A stretch of DNA of 64,000 nt from contig NC_026491.1 of NCBI RefSeq assembly GCF_000328475.2, positions 186,001 to 250,000 on the forward strand, written 5' to 3'. A model generated the notes under the pieces. That model ran no database searches. It was not told the origin of the DNA and saw only the letters and a program-made list of their open reading frames with translations. Shown here piece by piece: positions 22,119 to 33,300 of this stretch. This DNA is from Mycosarcoma maydis. Taxonomy: Eukaryota; Basidiomycota; Ustilaginomycetes; Ustilaginales. The translations under genes and the position numbers were made by a program. Every line of letters begins with the position of its first letter. Position 1 is the first letter of the stretch.

Positions 22119-23711
22119 TTACATCCCGTATGTAGCAGGATTGTCGCATATCACACCCTGAGGTCTCTGAGTTGGGTCTCTAGGAATCCACCCGTACTGC
22201 AAGCCCTTTTGGTAGCTCCAATCCTCGGCCGCCTTCGCTTCGGTCTTCCACGTCCACATGAACCAGCCTTTGCCACCTTCACTCGAGTCCACCTGAGCTT
22301 CCCACATCCTGCCCAACATCTTCTTGTAATCCGTGGTGAAGGTGGATGCGTCACCGGTTCTGGCGTAGCAATCCGCAGATGTGCCGGCCTTGCTGCCGGC
22401 GTTACGACCGTTGACGCCGTTGGCGCAGTCCGTGTAGGCGGGCGTCCATTCGCCAATAATCTGCGGGTGCACGCTGTTGGCAATGGCCCATTTCAGTTTC
22501 AGCGAGCAATAGAAGGCCAGTCGTTCGGAGGGCGAGAGAGCGATCTGTTCCGCAGAGAAGATCGTGTAAACGTGAGAGTCGATAGCAACACCTTCGTACT
22601 GTGGGGGCAGCGCCTTGTTGTTCCAGTAGTCGGAAACAGCTGGTGAGATGAAACCATCGCTAATCGCAATCAACAGTGGTGAAACTGGGCCGTTACGTCC
22701 AGTGGGATAACGAACGACCTCGTAGGCACGTATGTAAAAATCGATGAGAACGTTTTGATCTTGAACCGGTTCGTTGAGCAGTTCAATCGCGGTGACCGAG
22801 TTGGCATACTGCGACTGGGAAAATTCTTTCGACATGGTCTGCAAGATGTTGACGGTACGGTTGATATTCGAAGCATCGTTGGCCCACTGGTTGACACCGG
22901 CGCGACCACCGTGTTCGAAACCATTCTGATTGCCTGGTGCAGTATGCAAATCCACCAACACCTTGATGTTGTACTTAGCACACACACGAGCCGCCTGCTT
23001 GAGCAGATCCCACTGGTTGAGCTTCAGATATGGCTCTCCCGCTGCCACTTCAAAAGCCCAGTAACCAATGGGGATGCGAACGTGGTTCAAACCGGCAGAA
23101 GCGATCTGTCTGATGTCGCTCTCGCTCAAAAACGTGTTGAGATGGTTTTGCAAGATCTTTGTGGCCTGACCCCGGGGCTGAAGCGAACCAAAGGTCCACT
23201 CATCGACAATATTGGCGTTGCCCGTAGCAGCAAAAACGCCAGGAGTAATAAAGGGCTCTATGACAAGCCAACCGCCGAGATTGACGCCACGGATCTTGGA
23301 GGAGGTACTCGTGTATGGCCATCGGAGCGCAGGCATAGCTCGCGAGAAGAGGCGATTTGCGCTTGTCTTTACTTGTTGGACACGTCGCCTGAACCTCACA
23401 AAGGGGATGCCAGGCACCGAGAGTGTCGAGAGAACGCTGCGAGCAGCATCGAGTGTCACAGTGGCAATCACCTTTGGCTTGACCGACGCAGCACCGCGTG
23501 AGTTGGCATCAGTAACGCGGAGGACGATCTTTCGACCCGTAACTGAAGCAGCGCGAGCGCTCGAAGTGGCGCCGGGTAGACCGCTGGATGTGACAACGGA
23601 AGCATTGCCAGAGACAGCGTTACGGGGAACAGGTATGTTGAGGAGACCAGAGGCGAGACCGAACGCCAAGACAGTCAAGACGGCACTCTTGACGAGCGTT
23701 GTGATCTTCAT
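22119..23711 (-). CDS. Secreted GH5 exo-beta-1,3-glucanase
   Basis: 530-residue glycoside hydrolase family 5 protein of the fungal glucan 1,3-beta-glucosidase type, acting on cell-wall beta-1,3-glucan outside the cell. Residues 1-22 form a signal peptide (MKITTLVKSAVLTVLAFG...). The GH5 domain starts with RGVNLGGWLVIEPF and contains HVRIPIGYW and DLHTAPG. The acid/base Glu is in LLNEP (E314) and the nucleophile in IGEWTPA (E421), and the domain ends with FMWTWK and a WSYQKGLQYGWIP block. About 130 residues between signal peptide and catalytic domain are Ser/Ala/Arg-rich and not part of the family. The frame stays open 63 codons upstream of this ATG, but that translation is low-complexity leader, so 23711 is preferred. 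Confidence 0.93.
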   Translation of the reverse strand: MKITTLVKSAVLTVLAFGLASGLLNIPVPRNAVSGNASVVTSSGLPGATSSARAASVTGRKIVLRVTDANSRGAASVKPKVIATVTLDAARSVLSTLSVPGIPFVRFRRRVQQVKTSANRLFSRAMPALRWPYTSTSSKIRGVNLGGWLVIEPFITPGVFAATGNANIVDEWTFGSLQPRGQATKILQNHLNTFLSESDIRQIASAGLNHVRIPIGYWAFEVAAGEPYLKLNQWDLLKQAARVCAKYNIKVLVDLHTAPGNQNGFEHGGRAGVNQWANDASNINRTVNILQTMSKEFSQSQYANSVTAIELLNEPVQDQNVLIDFYIRAYEVVRYPTGRNGPVSPLLIAISDGFISPAVSDYWNNKALPPQYEGVAIDSHVYTIFSAEQIALSPSERLAFYCSLKLKWAIANSVHPQIIGEWTPAYTDCANGVNGRNAGSKAGTSADCYARTGDASTFTTDYKKMLGRMWEAQVDSSEGGKGWFMWTWKTEAKAAEDWSYQKGLQYGWIPRDPTQRPQGVICDNPATYGM

Positions 23712-23798
23712 GGCGGGTCGAGGATGGACTTTGAGTTGAGAAAGGCGTGACTGAACAAGGTATTGCCGCAAGTATAAATGTATGATTGTGGATGGGGA

Positions 23799-23832
23799 AG
23801 AGAAGAGCGAAGAGCGAAGAGCGAAGGGGGAA
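23799..23832. repeat. GAAGAGC heptamer tandem repeat
   Basis: About four copies of GAAGAGC in the region upstream of the GH5 gene (minus-strand leader). Confidence 0.85.
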
Positions 23833-25535
23833 GGGGGCAAGCGTAAGCGGGAGGGTAGAACAAGACTCAGGAACAAGCAAAGTACAGAGCGTCGGAGCAA
23901 TCAAGCAATCACGGCAGGAATATGGGAATCATATATACTTGGTTGTCAAGGAGCGCCTATGACCGGAGACGACAGCAAAGACATATGCGTGCACGAAACG
24001 GGTCGGAATCATGGCAACAGCCAGATGCTGTCGCGAAACAACCGACGATTTCGCACATTTGGAGTGGACTTTGAGAGGTCTGTGAGAGGCGAGTCGCCAG
24101 CTTTGTTCCATGAGGCATGGTTGTGGCGATTTGCGAAGCATCAAAATCGGAAGCCACAGGCGGAGAGGGGGAGAGGGGGGGATGTGAGTAGCATCGCAAG
24201 CTGAGCTTAATCGGCAATCGTTAATGAGATATCGACGTCAAGGCAATGAAGCGTGTCCGGCGGTACTGCGGTCGCCTGCATCCAAGTAGCCTAAGCGCTG
24301 CATTCATGCAGCCGTTTCTGGTGCAGAATACTCTTACCTCCAAGGTATCTATCGAGGCAAATCACGAATGGCTCTTTGAGTAGTGTCGCGCGATTCTTGA
24401 TTGCCAAGAGTTTTGAGGTAAAAAGACCGGATTGGGAACCGTGTTTTGGATGGTGCAACGAAGACAACACATGCTACTGTGTCGACCGTATCTGACACCC
24501 GAGAGGTTTTACTAGCAACTAAACCACGAATCGCGGCGTTTGTTCGGAGAAAGAAAGGGACCTGTCGATGGTGACGGTTCCTTGAACGGGGTAAGTCGTG
24601 CACAGTCACGTAGCTACAGAACACAGTGAAGATCAGCGTAAGCGCAAGCGATGGATGTTATCTTATCCGAGATCGCGCGTCAAGCCATGCGACGTCTGTT
24701 GCCATGGCTCGAAGACGCCCAGCCCAGGGTTCTGAATGGATCGAGAACATCTAAAAGACAATCATCAATCATAATGCCAAGCGCTGCTATGAAAAAATGT
24801 ACTATAATTTGTACAGCAGCTTTTGGACTGGCGAATGGCTTCTGCTGATGCTTTAGCCGAAGAGGAGTTCTTTCACCGAACTGTCCATGGCAATACCATC
24901 CAGTAACTGACTGCTCTTCGGGGATTAGAGCAAGACAGCAAGAGAGGGTTCAGCAGCCACACAAGTACCTTCTTGCACTTTAGGGCGTACGCGCCAGGCA
25001 CGCGTCCAGTACGGCTTACGCGCCACTCATGACTCATACTCGTTCAACTCCGCTCTGTCGCGTGTCTCAGCCTGCAACGTTAATGAGAAGACTCCCACAC
25101 ACTGTCTCACAAAAAAACTCTAGCTCAATCGCGGCCATGCCCCGTTCCTGTCGAGGCTTTGATTAAGTTAGCATGAGATTGCAACACAATCGTGTATGCA
25201 AAAGGCGGAGCAGTCGCTAGCACATTCACGATTCCCGATTCCCGATTCCAATCAAGATCGTGGATAGATGTGTGCATCAACACGGCAGAGCGCATGAACA
25301 CAGATTGATTCTGGCATGCACTGTAAATTGTCGCCGACCATGAAGGGTGAGAAGCACACTGTCCGATTCGAGTCTGTCACTGATTGAAACTACTACTACG
25401 ACTGAAACTCGTGACTACTGTGCAGCGTGGGTGACGAGTACTCGTCGCACGACCCTCGACTTGGACGCACGACGCGTGACGCGTGACGAGAAGTGTACAC
25501 TGTCAGCCAGAGTAGCTCTAACAACAGTCGCATAT

Positions 25536-25912
25536 ATTTGTGATTCACGATTCACGATTCGTGTCGATGCACCGTCTCGTGCGAGTTCTAGACTACATTC
25601 TGTGCTTCACGATTAATGAATACTCTCTCTGCGCGTCGCGGTCAGATTCACGATTCACGATTGACTGTTGGTTGGGCATCTCTGCTTGTGTGCCTCTCTC
25701 TCCACGCGACATCTTTCCAACACGAAACTCACGACTCTTGGTTTGTCGTGTCGAGGTGAGAGGGAAACACAAACATGAAAAGGAATCACGAACCACGAAT
25801 CACGAATCGCTGTAATTCTTTGATTCACGATTGGAGCGAGCAGGCTCAACATCATCTCGACAACGTCAAAGCGTGAATTGTCGTCAATCACGAATATTCG
25901 TGATTCCACCTT
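25536..25912. repeat. Dense cluster of ATTCACGA / TCGTGAAT words with a palindrome
   Basis: At least ten copies of the core TCACGA or its complement TCGTGA lie within 380 bp, several as direct tandems (GATTCACGATTCACGATT at about 25540-25560 and 25646-25665; AATCACGAACCACGAATCACGAATC at about 25784-25809). One pair forms the perfect inverted repeat AATCACGAATATTCGTGATT at 25886-25905. None lies in a supported CDS; the next gene starts 250 bp downstream. Confidence 0.9.
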
Positions 25913-26162
25913 TGCATCCATCCTTTCCTTTTTGAAACCTGCGACCCGCGTTTCACCATCTCCTCGTCTTCTCTCTGGAATCCTCAAGTCGCGTCTCTCG
26001 CAGCCCACACAGCAAGCGCGCCACGTTCTGGGCTCGATACTCTTCTTCCCTTTTCATTTGCGCTGGAACCAACATCCAACCGTTTCGCCGTTTCGCACTC
26101 GAGTCTGCACAAAGTTTCGCCCAACATCTTAGTCTTGCCTCTCTATATCATAGCTGTACAAC

Positions 26163-27809
26163 ATGTCTAAATCTGACCTTCCTCAGTGGGGCAGAGTCCT
26201 CGTCGCCGGCGGTATCGACTGGCCAACATTGGGCCGAAAAGCCACAAAGAGCGGTCCACCCCTCACTGTCAATCCTGATCATCCAGATCTACCAGCTCCA
26301 CACATTTTGCGGTCCGTGTCCAATGTCCGCATGAAGCGCGTCTTCTCCTCACATTCGTCCTGTCACGCGGTGCTTTTATCGGTCGATGGCAATGCCTACA
26401 TTATCGGTCGAAACGAGCAAGGCCAATGTGGACTTCCTATCCGCCCAATTCCGGCATCTTCCAAACCGTCCGGTCCGGCTGTATGGGACGCCTATCTTCT
26501 GGACCATGCTACCGACTTTTCACCCGCTCTTCCCACTGGTGCCAACGGCCAGATCGTCTATGCAGCGTGCGGTCGCTCCCATACACTCCTTCTCACCGCT
26601 TCTGGCTCCGTCTACTCGGCCGGCCTCAACACGTCCGGCCAGTGTGGTCATCCAGAATCTCAAACCGTACCCATCTTTACGCGCATCGAGACTGCGCCAT
26701 TCATCAAGGAGCGCGACGCAATCGTCGCCGCCTCGTGCGGCCTCACCTTTTCCATGCTCCTTACCCAATCCGGTAAAGTCTACACTATGGGCAGCTCAGA
26801 AAAAGGCCAGCTTGGCAATGGCCGTACGGGTGAGCACTTTACTTCGAGCAACCGGCTTGCATTCAACACGTTTTCAGAGCCGTTCCTCGTCAAGCAGTTA
26901 GCAGACAAGAAGATTGTCCACATTGCGTGTGGACAGCAGCACACGATCGCGCTCGACGACCAAGGCTTTGTCTACGTCTGGGGTTTTGGTGGATATGGCC
27001 GTCTGGGTCTAGGCTCGCAGCAGGATCAACTTGTGCCAACGCTAGTGCCGCAGTTTGCGCGTGAGAATGTCGTCATGCGCGCCAAAGCCATCTATGCGGG
27101 TCCGACCAACTCTGCGGTGGTGGATGGACAGAGTATGTTCTGGCTCGCTGGTAAATGGAAGACGTCCGGTGACGGATCGGCAGGACAAGGCTTCATGACG
27201 TTCAAGTACCTTCCTGACATGATGGGCGTCAAGGTCACCAACGTAGGTCTCGGTGGAGTAACGCTGCTATGCACGGCGATCGAAGAGCCTTCGCTTTCAG
27301 GCGACCATGGCGCAACGATGAACATCTGCTGGGGTCAAAATGCAAACTGCGGTGAGCTGGGTCTAGGTGAAGGCAAGCCACGCTCAGCGACCAAACCGCT
27401 TCGTTGCGAGACGCTCGATGGTATCGCCATCATCGACATTGCCGCAGCGCAAAACACGACGTTCTACCTTGCGAGAAACATGGGCGAACGATACGGCGAA
27501 CTTCCAAGATGGCCTGAAGTGGTGCCCAGCCAAGAGGTATGCATGGTGTGTGGCAAGGAGGAGGGAGAAGGTGGAGACGACAATGCGCTGTTGGAATGTG
27601 AAAAGTGCGAAAACCCGTGGCATTTGCACTGCCTGCAGCCCAAGCTCACGGAGATCCCCGAAGGCGAATGGCACTGCCCCAACTGTCAACCGCCAGCGCC
27701 TCAGACAGACACCAATGGCAACAGCAGCAACAACAGCAACAACAGCAACAAGAGGGGCAATGAGGACGACGACGAGCAAGCGTCACAAACCAAGAAGCGA
27801 AGGGCGTAG
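26163..27809 (+). CDS. RCC1-repeat protein with C-terminal PHD finger
   Basis: 548-residue protein. From about residue 60 to 430 it carries repeated RCC1/beta-propeller blade signatures (YIIGRNEQGQCG, YSAGLNTSGQCG, YTMGSSEKGQLG, YVWGFGGYGRLG, WGQNANCGELG), each preceded by a CGxxH/T-type segment. A canonical C4HC3 PHD finger follows at about 460-508 (C460-x2-C463, CEKC, HLHC, CPNC ending at C508). The tail contains an Asn/Ser run encoded by CAACAACAG repeats and a basic KKRR nuclear signal. Known RCC1 folds act as Ran exchange factors or nucleosome binders, and PHD fingers read histone H3 tails. A chromatin role is therefore an inference. It is unlikely to be the main Ran-GEF because of the domain combination. 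Confidence 0.88.
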   Translation: MSKSDLPQWGRVLVAGGIDWPTLGRKATKSGPPLTVNPDHPDLPAPHILRSVSNVRMKRVFSSHSSCHAVLLSVDGNAYIIGRNEQGQCGLPIRPIPASSKPSGPAVWDAYLLDHATDFSPALPTGANGQIVYAACGRSHTLLLTASGSVYSAGLNTSGQCGHPESQTVPIFTRIETAPFIKERDAIVAASCGLTFSMLLTQSGKVYTMGSSEKGQLGNGRTGEHFTSSNRLAFNTFSEPFLVKQLADKKIVHIACGQQHTIALDDQGFVYVWGFGGYGRLGLGSQQDQLVPTLVPQFARENVVMRAKAIYAGPTNSAVVDGQSMFWLAGKWKTSGDGSAGQGFMTFKYLPDMMGVKVTNVGLGGVTLLCTAIEEPSLSGDHGATMNICWGQNANCGELGLGEGKPRSATKPLRCETLDGIAIIDIAAAQNTTFYLARNMGERYGELPRWPEVVPSQEVCMVCGKEEGEGGDDNALLECEKCENPWHLHCLQPKLTEIPEGEWHCPNCQPPAPQTDTNGNSSNNSNNSNKRGNEDDDEQASQTKKRRA

Positions 27810-30324
27810 ACGCTAGATCCGTACTAAGGAGAACCAGCAATCGTGAATGGAAGTCAGCGGCGAAAAGAGATCGCCGAAAATCGCATGTAACACTAGCTCG
27901 ATGAGCCACCCGATCGATCTTCAGTTGAGCAACTTTTCATCCATCAGAAGCGGACGTGCATGTACTGTACCGTGTATAGTACGGTGGGTGGCTGAGTGGA
28001 GACACACGTACGACCCACTAGCGTGCACACGTAACAAGTAACACGTAAGATGTAAGACGTACATGGTAAGGTCTTTGTCCTTATGAGATCTTGACAGTTC
28101 TATCGAGCGACCAATTTTAAGGCCTACGTTTTGGGCTCTTTTTTTGTGGGGTTTCTTCTTTTGGCTGTTATTTTCAAAAGTGGTCAACAGCAAAACGGCA
28201 AGACGTGAGTGGAACGAACCCCTCCTAGTATCATCGTATCGCAGTTCAACGCATTGCGCGCAGAGAAAGAATGATAACACGCTCAGCCAGACCTCACCAA
28301 CACCAACAATACTCGAGACTGACCTTCGAAACACGGCACGCCAACGGAGGTCAAGAAGCTGTGTGAAAATGCCCGATTCACAATCGGTCTGACCAGGTTC
28401 GATCAAGGGGCGCACAGAAGCACCAGAACACGAAAGGAAACGGTGAAAGCTTTCCAATTTAGCGCGATTCACATTCATCATTCGTGATTGTTTTGAACCC
28501 CGCAAAAGCACAATACACCACGCACGGCTGTGAAGGCACGAGCACGAGCACGCGCACGCGCACGCGCAGCATTTTTTCTACATCCGGATCACAATTCCGT
28601 GTTCCATGTTCACGTCGTCGTGCTTCACGCTTGACTCGTGTTTTGTATGTTTCACTTCAAAACATAGCATGCGACCATTCTCAACGACGCTCGCGCCCCT
28701 CCAACTCCTTTGCAGTCTGCCCAACGTTTGCCACCGTGAGCTGCAGGCCCAAAGAAAGAGCAAACCAAAAATGGTGAGCAACGACACGATAGAAGACTTG
28801 AGCCGAATAACAATCAAGCGAGAACCAACACCATCACGAATCACGAATGCTCGCGTTGCAGTCACGAGTACAGAGGCGCACGAAAAAAAGAAAAAAAAGA
28901 AAGAAAAAAATAACAAGCGGAACTAAGACGAGGCTAACCTGTCAACGGAGCGCTTTAAGGTAGTCACGAGTTGATGTCAGTTACGAGTGGGCTGCAGCGT
29001 TGCTTGATTAATTTGACGTGACAAAGCCGTGAGCCGCTTCTGGACAGGTCGCTTAGCAGAACCACAGACGCTTGCTCGGCAAATAATTCCTAGCCAGAAC
29101 CTTCCTCCTCATCCCTCTCCACTGGTCATCGGCGACCTCGGACAGCGTGCTATGTATATCGAGCAACTAGCCGCGATGCGCCTGTACAGAGGTCATCACA
29201 ATCATCGTCCACTTTAATTCCGACATTTCGGGGCTCAGTTCCAAGTGTCTCGCCTCGCTTTACACTCACCCACACATTCAAGACTCTCTCGTGCCTGCCT
29301 CGATTGACCAGCTGATTGCCGCTTCGACCCTATATCCTCGCTTATTCGTTTAAGCGATAGATGCACCCCTCGCTTCTTTCTGTAGTACTCTGTGCAAATC
29401 GCCATTGTGTCGATCGACAGCTCTTATTGCCATCACAACCACTCCAACTACAACTATGACTCTCTTTTCGCTGAATTCGGCCAAAACATCTGTCTATTCG
29501 GGTCCACTGTACGTCACATGTAGTGAAGGAAAGCTGCTCTCAGGTTGCCTTCACAGCGCTCTTTGTTCTGGACAACTTTGGCGCCAGTGAAAGCATGTTG
29601 GTGCGATCTTCATGCCGAGCATCATGAGCCTAGACGACCTTCAGTCGTGTCTGGGCAGTGAACGGATCCTCCACAAGCCCAGATGCACCGAAAGCACACC
29701 GTCACTCATCTTTCAGCTAAGCGATGGTGCTGCAATCAATGTACACTTCGTGCTGATTCTCGAAGCAACTGCCTTCGAGCAGTGTCTCGTTAGTGGCTTG
29801 CACGGTTAGAGAAGCGTCCCCGTATGAGCAAAGTCGTTCGAACGACTCCAACCCATCTCGCGTCCGTCCTTAAAAGGTGACCGCTAGCTTTTACTCATAC
29901 GCACAAAGACTTTCCGAAGTCTTGTTGCACAGAAGCTCCTCGTCCGTTACATTGTCGGCGAGCCCTCTCCCTTCTCGTTCACCGTCTTCTGAAGGTTAAA
30001 GCGACTCATCATACAGAATAACTCCCTGGGCTTCCGTGCAAGCATCATTGCTGCCACGCGTGCTGACTGCATCCTTCAGCATAACATGAAAGACACCTCA
30101 CAGCCTCCTCAGAAGGCCGAACACGACTCCCCATCCCAAGGCAGCCAGAGCACATCATCTCCCTGCCGCCATCCGCAAATGCTCATCTCTCGCATATCCG
30201 ACAGGCCGCATACGAGTCGTCCGCACCCGTCAATTTGGATCGTCCTCTCTTTCTTCGTGAGAACTCCGAGACCACTGATTCTGCCACACCTCAACACAAC
30301 AGAGTCCCCTCGACAGGCTCGGCC
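27810..30324. other. Spacer and probable long 5' leader of the GT2 gene
   Basis: About 2.5 kb without a supported gene. Contains scattered AATCGTGAAT words (27837-27849, 28478-28490, 28838-28852), a GAGCAC/GCGCAC hexamer run (28537-28570), and an A-rich tract (28880-28912). From about 29220 on, pyrimidine-rich sequence reads like promoter and leader. From 30085 to 30324 the frame of the next gene is open but has no ATG, while a different frame opens with an ATG at 30086, so an unrecognised short 5' exon is possible. Confidence 0.5.
28537..28570. repeat. GAGCAC/GCGCAC hexamer repeat
   Basis: About five hexamer units changing from GAGCAC to GCGCAC, non-coding. Confidence 0.85.
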
Positions 30325-33300
30325 ATGGTCGATCTCGGCAGTGCGATCGGCAACAAAGACCCCCAGCGGCAGGACGAGCCTCCTGCAACTACCTGTGATT
30401 CGAGCGTTTTGAAAAGTTCCGGTCAATCCGACGGCGGTACTCCCCTAAAAGTCCGTCGAAGAGGCATGATCAACGACAAGAAGCTCACCATCAACACCAC
30501 AACTTCTTCCTCATTCAGCTCAAATTCGATCAGGAGGGCAAGTGATACACGTGCATCAACAGCTCCTACGAGACCAGAACGTGCGCTCAGGAAGTCCTCG
30601 GATCGCTCAGTCGAGCTTGCATCAAGCTCGCCTGGAAGCAAAGGTAAGGAGAGCCCAACCACAAGCCCGCTTGCCCCGCCCGCGAGCGCCAGTATCAGAC
30701 GGGCAAGCTTATCTCCCACAGAACGCAGTCCACTCGCCGAAAACAAGTGCAGTCCATGCGTTCCATCCGGCAGCCTTAGCTCTGCATCAGCTGGTGCGAG
30801 CAGTGGCAGCTCGGACAAGCCTCTTCTCTCGGACCCAAGCTTCAGCTTCAATCCCAAGTTCCAGCTTGGTCAAAAAAATGGCATTTCTTCTCCACGACCC
30901 GTCAAGAACAAGACATCACCCACGAAGCCTTCGCCGACTTACATCAGTCCCCGCACTTCCATCGCCCCGAACTCTTCGCATTCCAACGAGGCTTCGAGCA
31001 TGTCGCAAACACCGCGCAGTCCACGAATCCCTACAACACCGCGAATTCCCAGGACGCCCCTCACAGCTCGTCTTCCATATGCCTCAGGCCTTGGTCCTCA
31101 GTCTGCAGCTTCGTACCAAGGTGGGCTTCTCACCACCATCACTCGCGCTGCTTCTGGCGAGAGGGTCGTAACCCAAACTCCATCCGCTGGCTCTGGAACA
31201 GCCAGTGTGGCTGTTGCAGCCAACTGGACAAGGAACCGCAACGCAAGTATCGCTACCGAGATCAAAGAGTTCATGCGAGGTGGTACTTCCGAGGTAATCC
31301 CACGTCTCGAGCTTCGCGTTCTTGAACGGCCGGATCAGCAGTCGGGGTTCTTCAGCTTCGACCCTGAGAAGGTCCAGCTGGAACCGGAGAAACGCCATTC
31401 GCTGGCCGCTGCTCAGCCAAGCATTCTGAAAGAGAAGCCTGAAATCGCTTTGCAGGACCAGACAGATGATTCGTCTCCTCGTGCAAGTGCGTTCGCGAGA
31501 TCTTTGGCTCTCGAGAAGCTCAAGAACAAACGCGTGTCAAGATCGACTTCGATTGGCCGAAGAGGATCTACAACTCGTCACAGTGGAAACTTTGACGGGC
31601 TCTCTTATGTGGGCAAAGACTCGTCTCGCCGCGAGAGGAGACGGACAGGAGCTTCGGTAGTCTCAGGACACTCTCGTCGATCTGACCGTTCAGCCAAGTC
31701 GAATCGCTCTGGGCTTATCCGACGGACTTCCACCCCCATGATAGGAGCCGGAAGCATCGAATCGACTAGACCCTCGTTTGTAGACCGAAGGCTGTCTTTA
31801 GCACCTTCGTATCTGCGCGGACCTCTTGACGAGACCATGCAGCTTGACAGCGAGGAATCTGAAAACGAAGATGACCTCGTCCACGAGCTGCACAGCCGCG
31901 TCACCAACATTCACGAGGCAAAGCGATGGATTCTGAGCCACCACAATCTAAACAATATCAATGTGTCAGCGACCAGCAGAGACGTTCAAGACGAACAGCG
32001 CTCGATATCTGCCATGCGACGTCCTACTTATGCAGCCTCGGTTTTCCAGCAGGCACGCCTGATGGAAGCTGAACGCCAAGCTGTGGTCGCTCCGGCGTCG
32101 TCTTCCGCTCTCGACGTCTACGCATCCGCTGCCAATATGCCCTTCACGCCGTTCCCTCAGACTCCAGGATTTCCCAAGACTCCGCATACTGCCTTTCCCG
32201 GGGGCACTGTGGAAGAAGGCAAAGAGCCCCTCGCTCGTCCAGATACTGCAGCAGCTGTTCTACCTGAACCTACTTGGAAGCAAAAGACGGCTCACTATCT
32301 CACAGCACCTTGGCGCTTCGTCCAGAGACAGATTTCGCCCAAATATGTGCTTACCATGGTGGACCCACGCGAGATTCTGTTCCCGATAACGCTCCGCAAA
32401 ATCGCGCTGTGGTTCATTTACGGAGGTATCATTGCTATGCTCGTACTGCTCGACCGCTACTACCACTGGTGGGCCAAGCTTGATCATGTAGTGCACGGAC
32501 AAAACCTGGCTATCATGGGCGTGCTCTACGGCTTTGAACCCACCATGATTGTCATTATCATGCTTGTGGCGCGTGTTCCCGATGCGCGCATTGTACCCGA
32601 CCGTACCGTACTCGTGCCTCGTGGACGTGAGAGAATCCATTATCTCTCGGACGAAGAGGAGTCGAAACACAGCACGAGCAGCGACGAAGAGTCGGTGGCG
32701 GACGCAGACATGGCAACTCAGATGCACTCGACCATCTTGGAAGAAGAGCACGACGAAGATGGCGGAGCGCAACCCGAGTCGCAGGGTCAGGAAACCAGTA
32801 TCGTTGATCGAAAAAGCCGGCGTAGTTCAGGGGGGTTCCCTGATCTCCAACAGCCACCAATGCATAGTGCGTCGATTTACCATGCGCCTGCCTCTGGTAG
32901 GTCGGACGAGCGAAGAGGTAGCGAAGCGGCGCATAACTCCTGTGCTCTACAGGTACCTCGAACGCCTGGATTTGATCCTCGCAACAGAAGGAGTACCATC
33001 ATCCTCCGTGAGCCTCTGATCATTGACTCTGTGAATGTCGACCTTCAGGCGCTAGGAGAACGTCGACCTAGCACTGCTTCGCATCAACTGGTTCTGGCCA
33101 GGACTGCAAGCAGAGACTCGCGGCGCAATTCGTACTTTAGTATGGTGGCTGCTGCTGCTGGGGCTCGACCCGGCGGCGCTACACTCGGTGCTGAGGCGGC
33201 TGCTGTGAGTGATCTTTACATCAAGAAAGACGGCAAGGACCTCATTGCCAACCACAGCGACTCGAGTGCCGGACTTGACGAGAAGAAAGCTGTCGACGTG

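Larger units (their letters stand above)
23712..26162. other. Repeat-rich divergent spacer
   Basis: About 2.45 kb without a supported gene, between the divergent GH5 and RCC1-PHD genes. It holds a GAAGAGC-type tandem at 23799-23832, CGATTCC repeats at 25222-25250, and the densest cluster of ATTCACGATT words in the window (25536-25912), including a perfect 20-bp palindrome. The final 150 bp are pyrimidine-rich and probably the leader of the RCC1-PHD gene. Confidence 0.6.

Noticed and set aside
25536..25912. CRISPR-like array of regularly spaced short repeats
   Set aside because: Repeat units are 7-10 bp, irregularly spaced, in both orientations and in a eukaryotic genome; not a CRISPR.
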